DNA of 64,000 nt. It comes from Mucilaginibacter myungsuensis (GTDB lineage Bacteria; Bacteroidota; Bacteroidia; Sphingobacteriales; Sphingobacteriaceae). Below, one piece after another: positions 36,042-44,576 of this stretch. The stretch is taken from positions 496,001-560,000 of the forward strand of contig NZ_JADFFL010000003.1 of NCBI RefSeq assembly GCF_015222005.1, given 5' to 3'. Within the stretch, counting starts at the first letter, position 1. The number at the start of each line of letters is the position of its first letter. The notes under the pieces were generated by a model. The model was given only the letters and a program-made list of their open reading frames with translations, was not told the origin of the DNA and made no database searches. The position numbers and the translations under genes were made by a program.

Positions 36042-36935
36042 ATGGAAACAAATATGATAGGCGAAAAGATCGCCGTAGCCCGCAAAAAGATCAGCTACTC
36101 GCAAGCCGAGCTTGCTCAACAACTTTTTATCAGTCCGCAGGCTGTAGGTAAATGGGAACGCGGCGAATCTGTACCCGATCTGCTCACGACCACAAAATTG
36201 GCGAAGGTACTGGGTGTAGATCTTAATTATTTTGCTGGCGAAAATTCGGTGCCCCCCGCTGATGCCAAGCCGGCTGCCCCGATCGTGTCAACAGACAGCC
36301 CGGCAGCGCCGAAAGGCAACGAAAAACTGACTTGGAACATGTCTCGCGGTAACTGGGTGGATGCGGATCTTTCGGGACTGAAAGGCTTGCATGATAAATT
36401 TACATCATCAAATATCCAGCGTTGTAAATTTGTTGGGGCGGAGATGAACGGCGTGCTGCTGAAAGATAACAACATCGAGGCCTGCGACTTTTCGGCATCG
36501 CAGATCAGCAATGGCCGGTTCGATAATTCGCACATGGTCGATAACAATTTTACGGATTGCCTGCTCAACAATACCGCGTTCGACAATTGTCATATCAAGA
36601 ATTGCGAATTTTCGGGAGCAGATCTTTCCGGAGGCGTGTTTAAAGGATGTTCCCTGCAAAAGATAACCTTTGAAGGCTCGGTACTCGACCGCGCCTGCTT
36701 CACCGATACTCACCTGGCTGATGTGTTGTTCTCGACCACCTTAAAAAATTGCGTTTTCGAGAACAGCGCGCTATCCAAGGTCACCTTTCAGAACGCTACA
36801 TTGCTGAACACCTTTTTTAAATGCAAAACGCTTAAAAGCGTCCGGTTTATAAATACCAGTGCCGACCGCATCACCTACGAGTTCTTGAAAAATGCCCGTG
36901 CAGATGTGAGCGGGATATCGTTGGTGGGAGAATAG
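36042..36935 (+). CDS. XRE-type regulator fused to pentapeptide-repeat domain
   Basis: 297 residues from the ATG at 36042. The N-terminus is a lambda-repressor-type helix-turn-helix (KIAVARKKISYSQAELAQQL, SPQAVGKWERGESVPD). After a Pro/Ala linker (80-105) comes a right-handed beta-helix of pentapeptide-like repeats (CDFSASQISNGRFDNSHM, CHIKNCEFSGADLSGGVF, CSLQKITFEG, TLKNCVFEN). DNA binding is expected from the first domain; the beta-helix may dimerise, mimic DNA or bind a partner. Divergent from the phospholipase-like gene, which it might control. Confidence 0.88.
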   Translation: METNMIGEKIAVARKKISYSQAELAQQLFISPQAVGKWERGESVPDLLTTTKLAKVLGVDLNYFAGENSVPPADAKPAAPIVSTDSPAAPKGNEKLTWNMSRGNWVDADLSGLKGLHDKFTSSNIQRCKFVGAEMNGVLLKDNNIEACDFSASQISNGRFDNSHMVDNNFTDCLLNNTAFDNCHIKNCEFSGADLSGGVFKGCSLQKITFEGSVLDRACFTDTHLADVLFSTTLKNCVFENSALSKVTFQNATLLNTFFKCKTLKSVRFINTSADRITYEFLKNARADVSGISLVGE

Positions 36936-36963
36936 AAGAAATTCATGTTCGAGCCGGCAAAGA

Positions 36964-36988
36964 CCATGCAAGCCTGCGACTTGCATGG
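36964..36988. terminator. Hairpin between convergent genes
   Basis: CCATGCAAG cctgcga CTTGCATGG, between the XRE-pentapeptide gene (+) and GHL10 (-). There is no T-run, so termination is uncertain. Confidence 0.45.
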
Positions 36989-37030
36989 GCATCCATTCTG
37001 CCAAATTCTCAAATTCCGTAAATTCTGATC

Positions 37031-38593
37031 CTAATTAGCCACCACCGTCACCGGCTCCGAATGCTCGCTCTCGTTCTTCATGCGGTCTAATGCGGTTACA
37101 ATGTAGATGTATTTTTTGCCGCGCTCGGTGGTCTTGTCCTCAAACACCAGGCTGGTATCGTAACGGATACCGACGATGCTTTCGGGGCGTTCGGTGTCCA
37201 CTTTTTCGTCGCCGGTGTAGCGGTAGATCACGTAGCCGTAGGTCGGTTCGTTATCGTTGGCGGGTAGCGGGGCGTTCCAGCGCAGGGTGACTTTGCCAGC
37301 CAGCGATGTCGCCATTAATTGCGTTGGTTGCTTAGGGCCAACCGAATCCAGCCATAGCATTACCGGCGGCAGGGCCGGGTGGTTGTAGTATTTGGTCCGT
37401 AACGAATCTGCTATCCCCAGTAAATTGTTCTGCAACGATTTCTGGCTAAAGAATACACTGCCCTGCACCCGTGGGTTGTTGCGCAGGTATTTGATCTGGT
37501 CGGGCAGTTGCGATGGCGAGCGGAAGGCGATCTGCTTAGGGTCGCCGATGCGGTATGCGGCCTGGCCAATGTATAGGTGACGGCCATAGGCATTATTGCT
37601 CCACCAGTCAACCAGGGTCTCGTAAGCGGCCAAACGGTAACCAAAGTTCCAGTACAGCTGCGGGTTAATGTAATCTATCCAACCCTCGCGGCTCCACTTG
37701 CGCGAGTCGGCATAAAGCTCTACGTAAGCGCTACCTCCACGCGTGTCAGATCCCTCAGGGTGCTGGCTTTTGTTGGCCCAGATCCCCATCGGGCTGATCC
37801 CGAATTTCATATTTGGTTTATGCTTGTGTATGCTGTCGCCCAGCATGTGTATCAGTTGATCTACGTTGTCGCGGCGCCAATCGTCAATACTGGCAAACGC
37901 GCCGCCGTATTGTTTAAAGGTCTCGGCATCTTTAATGGTTTGCCCGGCTATGCGGTAAGGGTAAAAATAATCGTCCATGTGCACGCCGTCTATGTCGTAA
38001 TTATCCACTACGTTCAGTAGGGTCTGCACAATGTATTCGCGCACTTCGGGGATGCCGGGGTTAAATAGTTTGATACCGCCATAGACCATGAACCACTCGG
38101 GTTTCAGGCGGGTGATATGGTCGGGCGCCAGCGCGTTAAAATTGGCATCAAGCGTAGCACGGTAGGGGTTGAACCAGGCATGCAGTTCGATACCGCGCTT
38201 GTGGCTCTCGGTAATGGCCATTTGCAGCGGATCGTAAAACGGGATGGGCGCATGGCCTTGCGTACCGTTCAACCATTTACTCCACGGTTCTTTTCCCTTG
38301 GCATAAAACGCGTCGGCAGCGGGGCGCACCTGGAACATTACGGCGTTGATACCGATGTTATGGTCAAAGTCCAGCAGGTTAAGCAGCTCTTGTTTTTGAC
38401 GTTCGACAGGCAGTTTCGAGCTGGATGGCCAGTCGATATTAGCTACCGTGGCTACCCAAACGGCGCGGAACTCGCGTTTTGGGGCAGGGCCGGCCTCGGG
38501 CAATGGGGGCATGCCCGATGGCGACTGGGCCATCGCCGACAGGCCTGTACAAAGGGCAAAAACAGTTATATATAAGGATCTTAAATTGGTCAT
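37031..38593 (-). CDS. Glycosyl-hydrolase-like 10 (GHL10/DUF187) protein with C-terminal FnIII
   Basis: 520 residues from the ATG at 38593, which gives a signal peptide (LYITVFALCTGLSAMA-Q). The GHL10 barrel spans about 35-400: FRAVWVATVANIDWPSS, INAVMFQVRPAADAFY, DGVHMDDYFYPYRI (acidic pair), KFGISPMGIW. It ends in a fibronectin type III-like domain (TQLMATSLAGKVTLRWNAPL). The family includes E. coli DigH, a lytic enzyme acting on denuded peptidoglycan glycan strands, so a role in cell-wall turnover is likely. The longer frame to 38725 lacks a plausible leader. Confidence 0.9.
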   Translation of the reverse strand: MTNLRSLYITVFALCTGLSAMAQSPSGMPPLPEAGPAPKREFRAVWVATVANIDWPSSSKLPVERQKQELLNLLDFDHNIGINAVMFQVRPAADAFYAKGKEPWSKWLNGTQGHAPIPFYDPLQMAITESHKRGIELHAWFNPYRATLDANFNALAPDHITRLKPEWFMVYGGIKLFNPGIPEVREYIVQTLLNVVDNYDIDGVHMDDYFYPYRIAGQTIKDAETFKQYGGAFASIDDWRRDNVDQLIHMLGDSIHKHKPNMKFGISPMGIWANKSQHPEGSDTRGGSAYVELYADSRKWSREGWIDYINPQLYWNFGYRLAAYETLVDWWSNNAYGRHLYIGQAAYRIGDPKQIAFRSPSQLPDQIKYLRNNPRVQGSVFFSQKSLQNNLLGIADSLRTKYYNHPALPPVMLWLDSVGPKQPTQLMATSLAGKVTLRWNAPLPANDNEPTYGYVIYRYTGDEKVDTERPESIVGIRYDTSLVFEDKTTERGKKYIYIVTALDRMKNESEHSEPVTVVAN

Positions 38594-38857
38594 CAGCGGG
38601 TATTTGAAAGGCGCAAAGATAAAAACAGAGTTAGTTTTATAGACTTTAACGGGCAATAAATACAAGTATTTTGTGTTTTTTAAACAGAAGTTGATATTTT
38701 TAGCCGTAAGTAACAACCGATCCACGGATCAAACCCCGGCAAAAACCTAAAGGCTAAAATGTCGTTATTGTTTTACCGCAAGCAGGCCCCACGGCTTTCA
38801 GAACACCGAAAGCTGAGGTTGGGAAGCTATTTGACTAACACTAAATTTAACTTGGAA

Positions 38858-39775
38858 ATGGAGAAAGAACCGACGCAAGTACCACCTTCAAAAAAGAATT
38901 CGAACGTAATTTACTTTCTGATAGTTGTTGTGCTTGCACTTTTGGTGACCGATGTGTACCTGTACATGCAAAAAAACAAGTCGGAAGACAGGGTAGCCAA
39001 CGTATCTGACGATAAGACCCGCCTGCAGACCGAACTGGACAGTCTGGAGGCCCAGATAGAGACCGTAACCTCGAGCAGGACCCGCCTGACCGAAGAAATG
39101 CAAGCCGCCAACGACTCGCTAAAGACCAAGATACGTGAGTTGCGCCGCGACCTTGCTAAAGGTAAACTCACCAAAGAGGAGCTGGAAAAAGCACAGGAAG
39201 ACGTAAAACAACTACGCTATTTTGTGACCAAATATACCGCCGATATTGAGGCCCTGAAAAAACAGAACACCACTTTAATGGCCGAGCGCGATACGCTAAA
39301 GACCAACCTGAATACCGTTAGCCAAAAAGCTACCGAACTTGAGGCACAGAACCAGGACCTGAACAATAAAGTACAGGTAGCATCGGCCCTGAAGATCGGC
39401 GCGGGACAGATTGTTGCTTACAAGATAAAAGGCAGCGGTAAAGAGGTTGATACCGAACGCTCGAGCGTGGCTAAAAAGATCATTATCGATTTTACCATCC
39501 CAAGTAACCCGGTCGCCCAAAAAGGCACACACGATGTATTTTTACGCGTGATAGACCCGGCCGGCAACCTGATCACTACGCCGGAGACAGGAACTTTCCA
39601 ATCGGACGGGCAGGATCTGCAATATACTTACCGCACTGCTATCGAGTATAAAGACGATGGTTCGCCATTTAAGATCGACTGGCTGAACCCGGGCAAATTT
39701 ACCAAAGGCGAGTACACGGTGATCCTATATGCCGACGGTTATACTATGGGCCGTTTAGGCTTTAAGTTGAAATAA
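38858..39775 (+). CDS. Membrane-anchored coiled-coil protein
   Basis: 305 residues from the ATG at 38858 (MEKEPTQVPPSKKNSN). One transmembrane helix (VIYFLIVVVLALLVTDVYLY, about 17-36), a long coiled coil (40-185, with heptads such as LQTELDSLEAQIETV) and a C-terminal beta domain of about 110 residues (LKIGAGQIVAYKIKGSG, then IIIDFTIPSN and GEYTVILYADG). This architecture recurs in Bacteroidota without an assigned function and is compatible with a cell-envelope or division-associated protein. Earlier in-frame starts at 38759 would put a hydrophilic leader before the helix and look less likely. Confidence 0.8.
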   Translation: MEKEPTQVPPSKKNSNVIYFLIVVVLALLVTDVYLYMQKNKSEDRVANVSDDKTRLQTELDSLEAQIETVTSSRTRLTEEMQAANDSLKTKIRELRRDLAKGKLTKEELEKAQEDVKQLRYFVTKYTADIEALKKQNTTLMAERDTLKTNLNTVSQKATELEAQNQDLNNKVQVASALKIGAGQIVAYKIKGSGKEVDTERSSVAKKIIIDFTIPSNPVAQKGTHDVFLRVIDPAGNLITTPETGTFQSDGQDLQYTYRTAIEYKDDGSPFKIDWLNPGKFTKGEYTVILYADGYTMGRLGFKLK

Positions 39776-39800
39776 AAATTCTTACAGAAGATGATATACA

Positions 39801-39834
39801 AACCCTGTCAGCCTAATGCTGACAGGGTTTTTTA
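39801..39834 (+). terminator. Terminator of the coiled-coil protein gene
   Basis: AACCCTGTCAGC ctaat GCTGACAGGGTT followed by TTTTTATTT. Confidence 0.9.
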
Positions 39835-39836
39835 TT

Positions 39837-39844
39837 TATATTTG
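39837..39844 (+). promoter_or_regulatory. -7 promoter element (TATATTTG)
   Basis: Exact TAnnTTTG directly after the terminator hairpin; no good -33 element could be placed. If used, the downstream gene would start at a non-ATG codon such as TTG 39863. Confidence 0.4.
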
Positions 39845-40384
39845 AGACATACATTACCACAATTGGATACCCGGACCGATCAAGATCATTTTATAGCCGA
39901 CGATAAGCTTTTGCTTGTGCTTTTGCGTATAGTGTACCGCCTTAAGCGCGATTGCTATATCTGCGATATCGTTCTGCTTGTCTTCAGCGGGTATACGTAT
40001 GATAAATTTGATAAGGATATCCCCTTTTTTGCCACTACGGTAGCTATCGCCATTGCGTGTTTGGGTTTCTTTCAGTACATGCTGTTGTCGCCGCGCAGTA
40101 AGTTCGTTAACGAAACGGCTATCGATATCAGGCTGATGCCGGATAAGATCAGGATACGTACCGCATCATTCGACGGGCCGCTATGGTTCCGGAAAGACCC
40201 CTTAGAGCTGGAGTTCCCGCGCTCGGCCGAGGTGACCTTTAAAATGATAGAGAACCCCTACTACATCTTTTTTAAAAGCCACGCCAAGCTGCTCAGCATG
40301 CGCTACCGCAATCAGGAAGTGTTCATCAATGCTAATTATTTTGATAAGGAACTGGAAGCGGAGTTGGTCAAGGCGACTATGTAG
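39842..40384 (+). CDS. Hypothetical protein with central membrane segment
   Basis: The frame opens with an ATG at 39791, but that start lies before the terminator of the previous gene; TTG 39842 or TTG 39863 are the other in-frame choices, so the N-terminus is uncertain. The product (about 174-198 aa) has one or two hydrophobic segments (KLLLVLLRIVYRL; DIPFFATTVAIAIACLGFFQ) and then a soluble PH-like C-terminus (IDIRLMPDKIRIRTASFDGP, PYYIFFKSHAKLLSM, NANYFDKELEAEL). No family name is recognised. Confidence 0.6.
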   Translation: MRHTLPQLDTRTDQDHFIADDKLLLVLLRIVYRLKRDCYICDIVLLVFSGYTYDKFDKDIPFFATTVAIAIACLGFFQYMLLSPRSKFVNETAIDIRLMPDKIRIRTASFDGPLWFRKDPLELEFPRSAEVTFKMIENPYYIFFKSHAKLLSMRYRNQEVFINANYFDKELEAELVKATM

Positions 40385-40846
40385 GTTTTGCAAGGCTGTC
40401 ATCCTCCATTGGCTTATTTTGTTGATGGTATCCCGGTATGCGGTAGTACCAGATAAAAGTAACCACTAAGCGTAAATAAGGACGAAGAATATCATATCGC
40501 CAAACCACTCCGGACCCAAGATGGGCATAAATGGCAGCACCGAAAGGCAAATGCCGGCGAGCGACAAAATCAACTTAGTTCTGGTCTCTGCCAATTCGTA
40601 ATATTTGCGCATCAGATAAACTATAAACCAAAGAATGCATGCGCTTGGGAATGATAATACCCCTGCGATCGCAACCACAAATCCCATCAACGATAAAAGA
40701 TCTGACCCATCTAAAAATTTCGCTGGCTGGATGAAGCCGACCATGGCCAGCAACGTTGCAACGATCCAAAAGGTGGTAACCAACACCGGAGGGAACAGCA
40801 AGGCGGTCAGCCAAACTTTTAAAACGTATTTTAGTTCGGGGTACAT
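40377..40846 (-). pseudogene. Four-helix membrane protein, paralogue 1, frameshifted near its 3' end
   Basis: The uninterrupted frame (40466-40846, 126 aa) opens with the signature LKYVLKVWLTALLF shared by the next three genes and then ends early after FFVLIYA. A shift of -1 at the stop (TAG at 40466) opens LVVTFIWYYRIPGYHQQNKP and a further ten residues to a stop at 40377. IWYYRIP matches the IWFYELP / LWFYELR / IWIYKFP C-terminal signature of the other paralogues, so one T appears to be missing. Last of the four-gene array; its repaired end overlaps the convergent gene by 8 bp. Confidence 0.7.
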
Positions 40847-40863
40847 ATCTGTAATTTAATTTA

Positions 40864-41274
40864 CTAATCAGCATTCGGTTTTCTGAGTTCATAAAACCAT
40901 AAGGCACAGGAAAGTATTGTAACATAAGGCAAAGCGATTTTCAACGTTGCCTCATCTTTCCACCAGTTAATGTCGACCGACCAAAATAAAAGTGCGGCCA
41001 TTGTTAGCCATAGCACAAGTAGTAAGCCTTTTATCACAGGGATATCAAACGTGCTATACCGTAAAAGGCTATATGTTGTAAAGGATGCTATGGCGAAACA
41101 CAAAAACGAATAAAGCACTCCAAGAAATATCATCAGCCCCGCCAGCATAAACATTCCAGCGACGTCGGCACTTGTAAAAAGGTTGAACACAACAGTGATA
41201 AAAGGGGAGAGTATCACCGCCGTTAGCCAAACTTTTAAATTATAACTCACCTCGTTGTGCAAATTTTCATTCAT
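40864..41274 (-). CDS. Four-helix membrane protein, paralogue 2
   Basis: 136 residues. Signature VSYNLKVWLTAVIL at the N-terminus, four predicted membrane helices (second ending in GVLYSFLCFAIASF), and C-terminal LWFYELRKPNAD. Its start overlaps the stop of paralogue 3 by 8 bp, indicating translational coupling. No known family is recognised. Confidence 0.8.
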   Translation of the reverse strand: MNENLHNEVSYNLKVWLTAVILSPFITVVFNLFTSADVAGMFMLAGLMIFLGVLYSFLCFAIASFTTYSLLRYSTFDIPVIKGLLLVLWLTMAALLFWSVDINWWKDEATLKIALPYVTILSCALWFYELRKPNAD

Positions 41275-41692
41275 TTTTCGCGGTAGGTAATTCGTAAAAC
41301 CATATCGCCGCCACTACCACAACCGCATAAAAGGCACAGAACGACCATCGTTCCGTATCGCTCCCGATGAACCACTTGCCGATCAGCCGGAACGGGATGA
41401 TGCACAAACCCGCCCCAATTACCGACCATACCAGTTTGAACCAGCCTATCCTTACCGTAAAACTATCGTAAGTGAACAGCACACATACCCAAAGCAGGAA
41501 CACGCTTGGGATGGATATCAGCATGCCCAAAAAGATGGTAATGATCATCGTTCCCAAAATGTCTGACAGCGGATAAACCCATATCGGGAAAGCTGACGGG
41601 GTGATGACCGGTGCGATCAAGAACAGCAATAGGGTCGATAGTAATGCCGTCAACCAGATCTTTAGTACATAGTTTTTTATTGCTTCATTCAT
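41267..41692 (-). CDS. Four-helix membrane protein, paralogue 3
   Basis: 141 residues: NYVLKIWLTALLS signature, second helix ending in MLISIPSVFLLWVCVL (also LSFPSACILWFIVYL in paralogue 1 and FSIPSVVLLLIIMAI in paralogue 4), third helix LVWSVIGAGLCIIPF, and C-terminal IWFYELPTAKNE. It overlaps the stop of paralogue 4 by 4 bp. Function unknown. Confidence 0.82.
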   Translation of the reverse strand: MNEAIKNYVLKIWLTALLSTLLLFLIAPVITPSAFPIWVYPLSDILGTMIITIFLGMLISIPSVFLLWVCVLFTYDSFTVRIGWFKLVWSVIGAGLCIIPFRLIGKWFIGSDTERWSFCAFYAVVVVAAIWFYELPTAKNE

Positions 41693-42096
41693 ATACCTGG
41701 TTCAATATCGGTCCGAGGGAATTTATAGATCCAAATACCTGCTATCGTAATAGCAGTGTAACACGCGCCCATACTTCTTACTTCCATATCCGACCCGATC
41801 AGATGATCTAAGTACATAAATGGCAGTATGCATAGCCCGGCGGCGACCAAAGTCCACACGAGCCTTGACCCGATGACCGACCAGTTGGTGAACTGTTGGA
41901 TGATAGCCATAATTATCAATAGCAGCACAACGCTCGGGATGGAAAATACCATCCCCAAGACGACCATAAAAAATACCATCAAAAAGAGCGATAGAACACC
42001 ATCCAAATGATGCCAAGCTACTATTGAAATTATCAGGGGCGATAAAAATAGAGCCGTCAGCCAGATCTTTAAAACGTATTCCGTTCTGTTATTCAT
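41689..42096 (-). CDS. Four-helix membrane protein, paralogue 4
   Basis: 135 residues from the ATG at 42096 (MNNRTEYVLKIWLTALFL). Same architecture: IPSV motif in helix 2, LVWTLVAAGLCILPF in helix 3, GACYTAITIAGIWIYKFP at the end. First of the array, beginning 11 bp after the stop of the frameshifted ferritin-like gene. The closeness of paralogues 3 and 4 (VW-GAGLCI-PF) suggests these two are the most recent duplicates. Confidence 0.82.
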   Translation of the reverse strand: MNNRTEYVLKIWLTALFLSPLIISIVAWHHLDGVLSLFLMVFFMVVLGMVFSIPSVVLLLIIMAIIQQFTNWSVIGSRLVWTLVAAGLCILPFMYLDHLIGSDMEVRSMGACYTAITIAGIWIYKFPRTDIEPGI

Positions 42097-42107
42097 TGTT
42101 ATCCCGT

Positions 42108-42838
42108 TCAAGCCCATTCTAAAGTAGCCACCCCTGTTATGGTGTCCAGCGTTTTTACGTATTTATGGCGCATCTTTTTTAAGTATCCACTAAAAGTATT
42201 TCCGCCGGCCTTGAACAGCCTGCGGTGCCCCATCCAAACCACACAGGCTAAGCTGTAAAAGAACCATTTGTAAAACACCGCACGCCACGCCCGCGAAAAG
42301 GCGTTCTTTTCGGCGTAGATAATAGCCAAGCGCTCGGTCTGGAAGGCAATGTGATGCGCCTCGTCTATCAAAATATCGGTACAGATCTGTTTAAGCAGGC
42401 TGCAGTTGGTAGCATCCTTAAGCGACTGATAAAAGATCTGCGCCGTGCTTTCTACTACCACCACGGTCAGCGTCCATACCTCCATACTGGTGGCAATGTG
42501 GCGGGTAAAACGGAAGAGCGAATCGTCCCAGCTTTTCTTTTTGCGCTGCTCGCCAATGCGGTCGACATATTGGCCCAGGTTCTCGCCGTGTTTTTGTTCC
42601 TCTTAATAAAAAGCTTGATGGCTTCCAGATAGCCGGGATCATCAAATTTGTCGGCATACCTTGTTGCTGCCGCGATGAGTTGCCTGCCTTCGGATGTTTC
42701 GGCCAGTTGCCAGGTACGTAATGACGCCAGGATGTTAGCCTGCTCGGTCGCGGTAAGGTTAGGTTGAAGATCCCAGTTGATGCGTTGTTGGAGGGCACTT
42801 TGTTTAAAGTGCCCGATCCAGTAATGACTTGTTTTCAT
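42108..42838 (-). pseudogene. Ferritin-like di-iron protein split by a frameshift
   Basis: Two frames overlap: an N-terminal part from 42838 (HYWIGHFKQSALQQRINWDL, ending EAIKLFIK) and a C-terminal part that reads, upstream of its first ATG, EEQKHGENLGQYVDRIGEQR and on into MEVWTLTVVVVESTAQIFYQ. Joining them at about 42600 restores a continuous protein of about 243 aa with two ExxH motifs (EEQKH and DEAHH), the iron ligands of ferritin-like di-iron proteins. Frame 0 continues for 40 further codons without these motifs. One G seems to be missing in AAGAGG. Located 27 bp downstream of creD on the same strand. Confidence 0.75.
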
Positions 42839-42865
42839 CTTGATATCTCTTTAGGTAAGTGATAA

Positions 42866-44215
42866 TTAATGCTGATCCCAATTGATCTTGCGCGAGAAGT
42901 ACATCAGCGTAGCCACGATAATGAACAGGGCAATACTGCCTACCATCAGTGACAGGTCCTCGAGCTGGATGATGACAAAGATGAACCCATAGAACAACGA
43001 CAGTATAGCGGCGAACATCGCGGCGGCTTTGCCATCTTTGAATAACGATGCCATAAAAGAACTGATGAGGCCGATGGTAGCCACCGCCGCTACCAGATAG
43101 GCGTAGTTGTAACCGATGTGCTCGGAGAAGGAGAGTAGCAGCGTGTAGAAGACGATCATGGCCGCACCGATCAGCAAATAATTAAAGATATGGATACGAT
43201 GGCGGCGGATCACTTCGGTCAGGAATAGCGAGATGAATGTTAGCAGGATGATCAGTGCCGAATATTTGCTGGTACGCGTAGTTTTTTGATACTGATCTAC
43301 CGGCACGCGCAGCTTTACGCCAAAGCTGGCCTGCTCCAGCTTGCTAACGTTGGCGAGCAGGTTATCGTTGCCGGTCCACTCCTGCGGGAAGGGGCGGTTG
43401 TAGTAAAGCATTTTCCAATGCGCGTTAAAACCGGTGGCGGTCACGTTGCGTTGATTAGGTAGCGATCGTCCATCAAAGCTTGGTGCGGCCCAATCGCCGG
43501 TGGCCGTTACTTCGGTAGTTTTGCCTAAGGCTAAAAAACTAAGGTCCTGGCTGCCTTTCAGGTCAAGCGTAAAATCAAAAGGTATCTGATCGGGCACGGC
43601 ATCCGGTAGGGCGACCGCCACTTGCAAGCCGCTCTCGAACGCGCTGCCGCGACTAAAGATCGGCTCGGCCGATAGACTCTGTCCGTTCAGTTTAATTACG
43701 GGATTAGTCTTTAAACCCTTCAGGTCGGTAATGCTAAAGGCTAAGTGCGCCTTGGCCGGCATCAGTTGGGCAGGGTCGATAGATAGTTTGGCCAGATCGG
43801 CCTTCACAAAATTACCGGTCACCTTAACCAAGGTATTATAAACGATCACATCAAATATCCCGCGGTGCAGTTTTGACGACCTGATGTCGGAGTTGATCTT
43901 GAGATCGTTGGGCAGGATATACAGGTTATCGGTCACCTCGGTGATCACTTCTTTTTGGGAGGCGTCTTTAGTGCGCACCTGTTTTTTATAAGGGATAATA
44001 AGCACCGGCCCTTTGATCTGCTGCGGCCCTGACCATTTGTCGGATACGTCGCTAATGATCTCGTTCTGCCGTGCCGAACGCTCGGTGATCAGCCCGTCCA
44101 CCCATACCGATGGTATCAATAAAACTAATGTTAAAAAAGCGATAAAGGCTAATTTTACTACGATGGATCCTTTGAACCATTGTAGTATCCCTTGCTGTGT
44201 TTGTTCTTCTATCAT
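42866..44215 (-). CDS. creD: Cell envelope integrity protein CreD
   Basis: 449 residues. N-terminal membrane helix (VKLAFIAFLTLVLLIPSVWV), the large periplasmic CreD domain (about 45-320, GPVLIIPYKK, HRGIFDVIVYN, GLQVAVALPD) and five or six C-terminal helices (YSALIILLTFISLFLTEVIR, LLIGAAMIVFYTLLLSFSEH). CreD is an inner-membrane protein of envelope stress. In E. coli it is under CreBC; here it is preceded by a winged-helix regulator and a membrane protein, an arrangement recurrent in Bacteroidota. Confidence 0.93.
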   Translation of the reverse strand: MIEEQTQQGILQWFKGSIVVKLAFIAFLTLVLLIPSVWVDGLITERSARQNEIISDVSDKWSGPQQIKGPVLIIPYKKQVRTKDASQKEVITEVTDNLYILPNDLKINSDIRSSKLHRGIFDVIVYNTLVKVTGNFVKADLAKLSIDPAQLMPAKAHLAFSITDLKGLKTNPVIKLNGQSLSAEPIFSRGSAFESGLQVAVALPDAVPDQIPFDFTLDLKGSQDLSFLALGKTTEVTATGDWAAPSFDGRSLPNQRNVTATGFNAHWKMLYYNRPFPQEWTGNDNLLANVSKLEQASFGVKLRVPVDQYQKTTRTSKYSALIILLTFISLFLTEVIRRHRIHIFNYLLIGAAMIVFYTLLLSFSEHIGYNYAYLVAAVATIGLISSFMASLFKDGKAAAMFAAILSLFYGFIFVIIQLEDLSLMVGSIALFIIVATLMYFSRKINWDQH

Positions 44216-44273
44216 GATAATTGTTTATTTAAAAAGTACTTTGCATTTCAAAGTTAATGGGTAAAAAAAATAG

Positions 44274-44576
44274 CTATACTACCCTTTGTTTAATCAAAGC
44301 CTCCAGCGCATCCAGGTGCGCGTTAAAAGCACTGCGGCCTTTATCGGTAGCCTCATAAGTGGTGTTAGGCTTGCGGCCTACAAAACTCTTATTCACCAAA
44401 ATATATTCCTCCTTTTCCAAGCCCTTAAGGTGCGATGCCAGGTTGCCGTCGGTAACGCCCAGCAGATCCTTAAGCGAGTTAAAATCGTACCGCTCATTCA
44501 CCACCAGCACACTCATTATCTGCAGCCTAACGCGGTTCTCAAATGCTTTATCAAGTTTATCAAATGGGATGCTCAC
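44274..44576 (-). CDS. Winged-helix transcriptional regulator
   Basis: 100 residues of the small MarR/ArsR-like winged-helix group (FENRVRLQIMSVLVVNERYD, LKDLLGVTDGNLASHLKGLE, then the wing VGRKPNTTYEATDKGRSAF). Its ATG overlaps the stop of the upstream membrane protein by 4 bp and it lies 58 bp from creD, so it most likely controls this operon, probably including itself. Confidence 0.9.
   Translation of the reverse strand: MSIPFDKLDKAFENRVRLQIMSVLVVNERYDFNSLKDLLGVTDGNLASHLKGLEKEEYILVNKSFVGRKPNTTYEATDKGRSAFNAHLDALEALIKQRVV

Noticed and set aside
42590..42615. Programmed -1 ribosomal frameshift in the ferritin-like gene
   Set aside because: The only slippery-like site (CAAAAAC) lies after the di-iron ligand motif, so slipping there would lose EEQKH; a lost base explains the data better.
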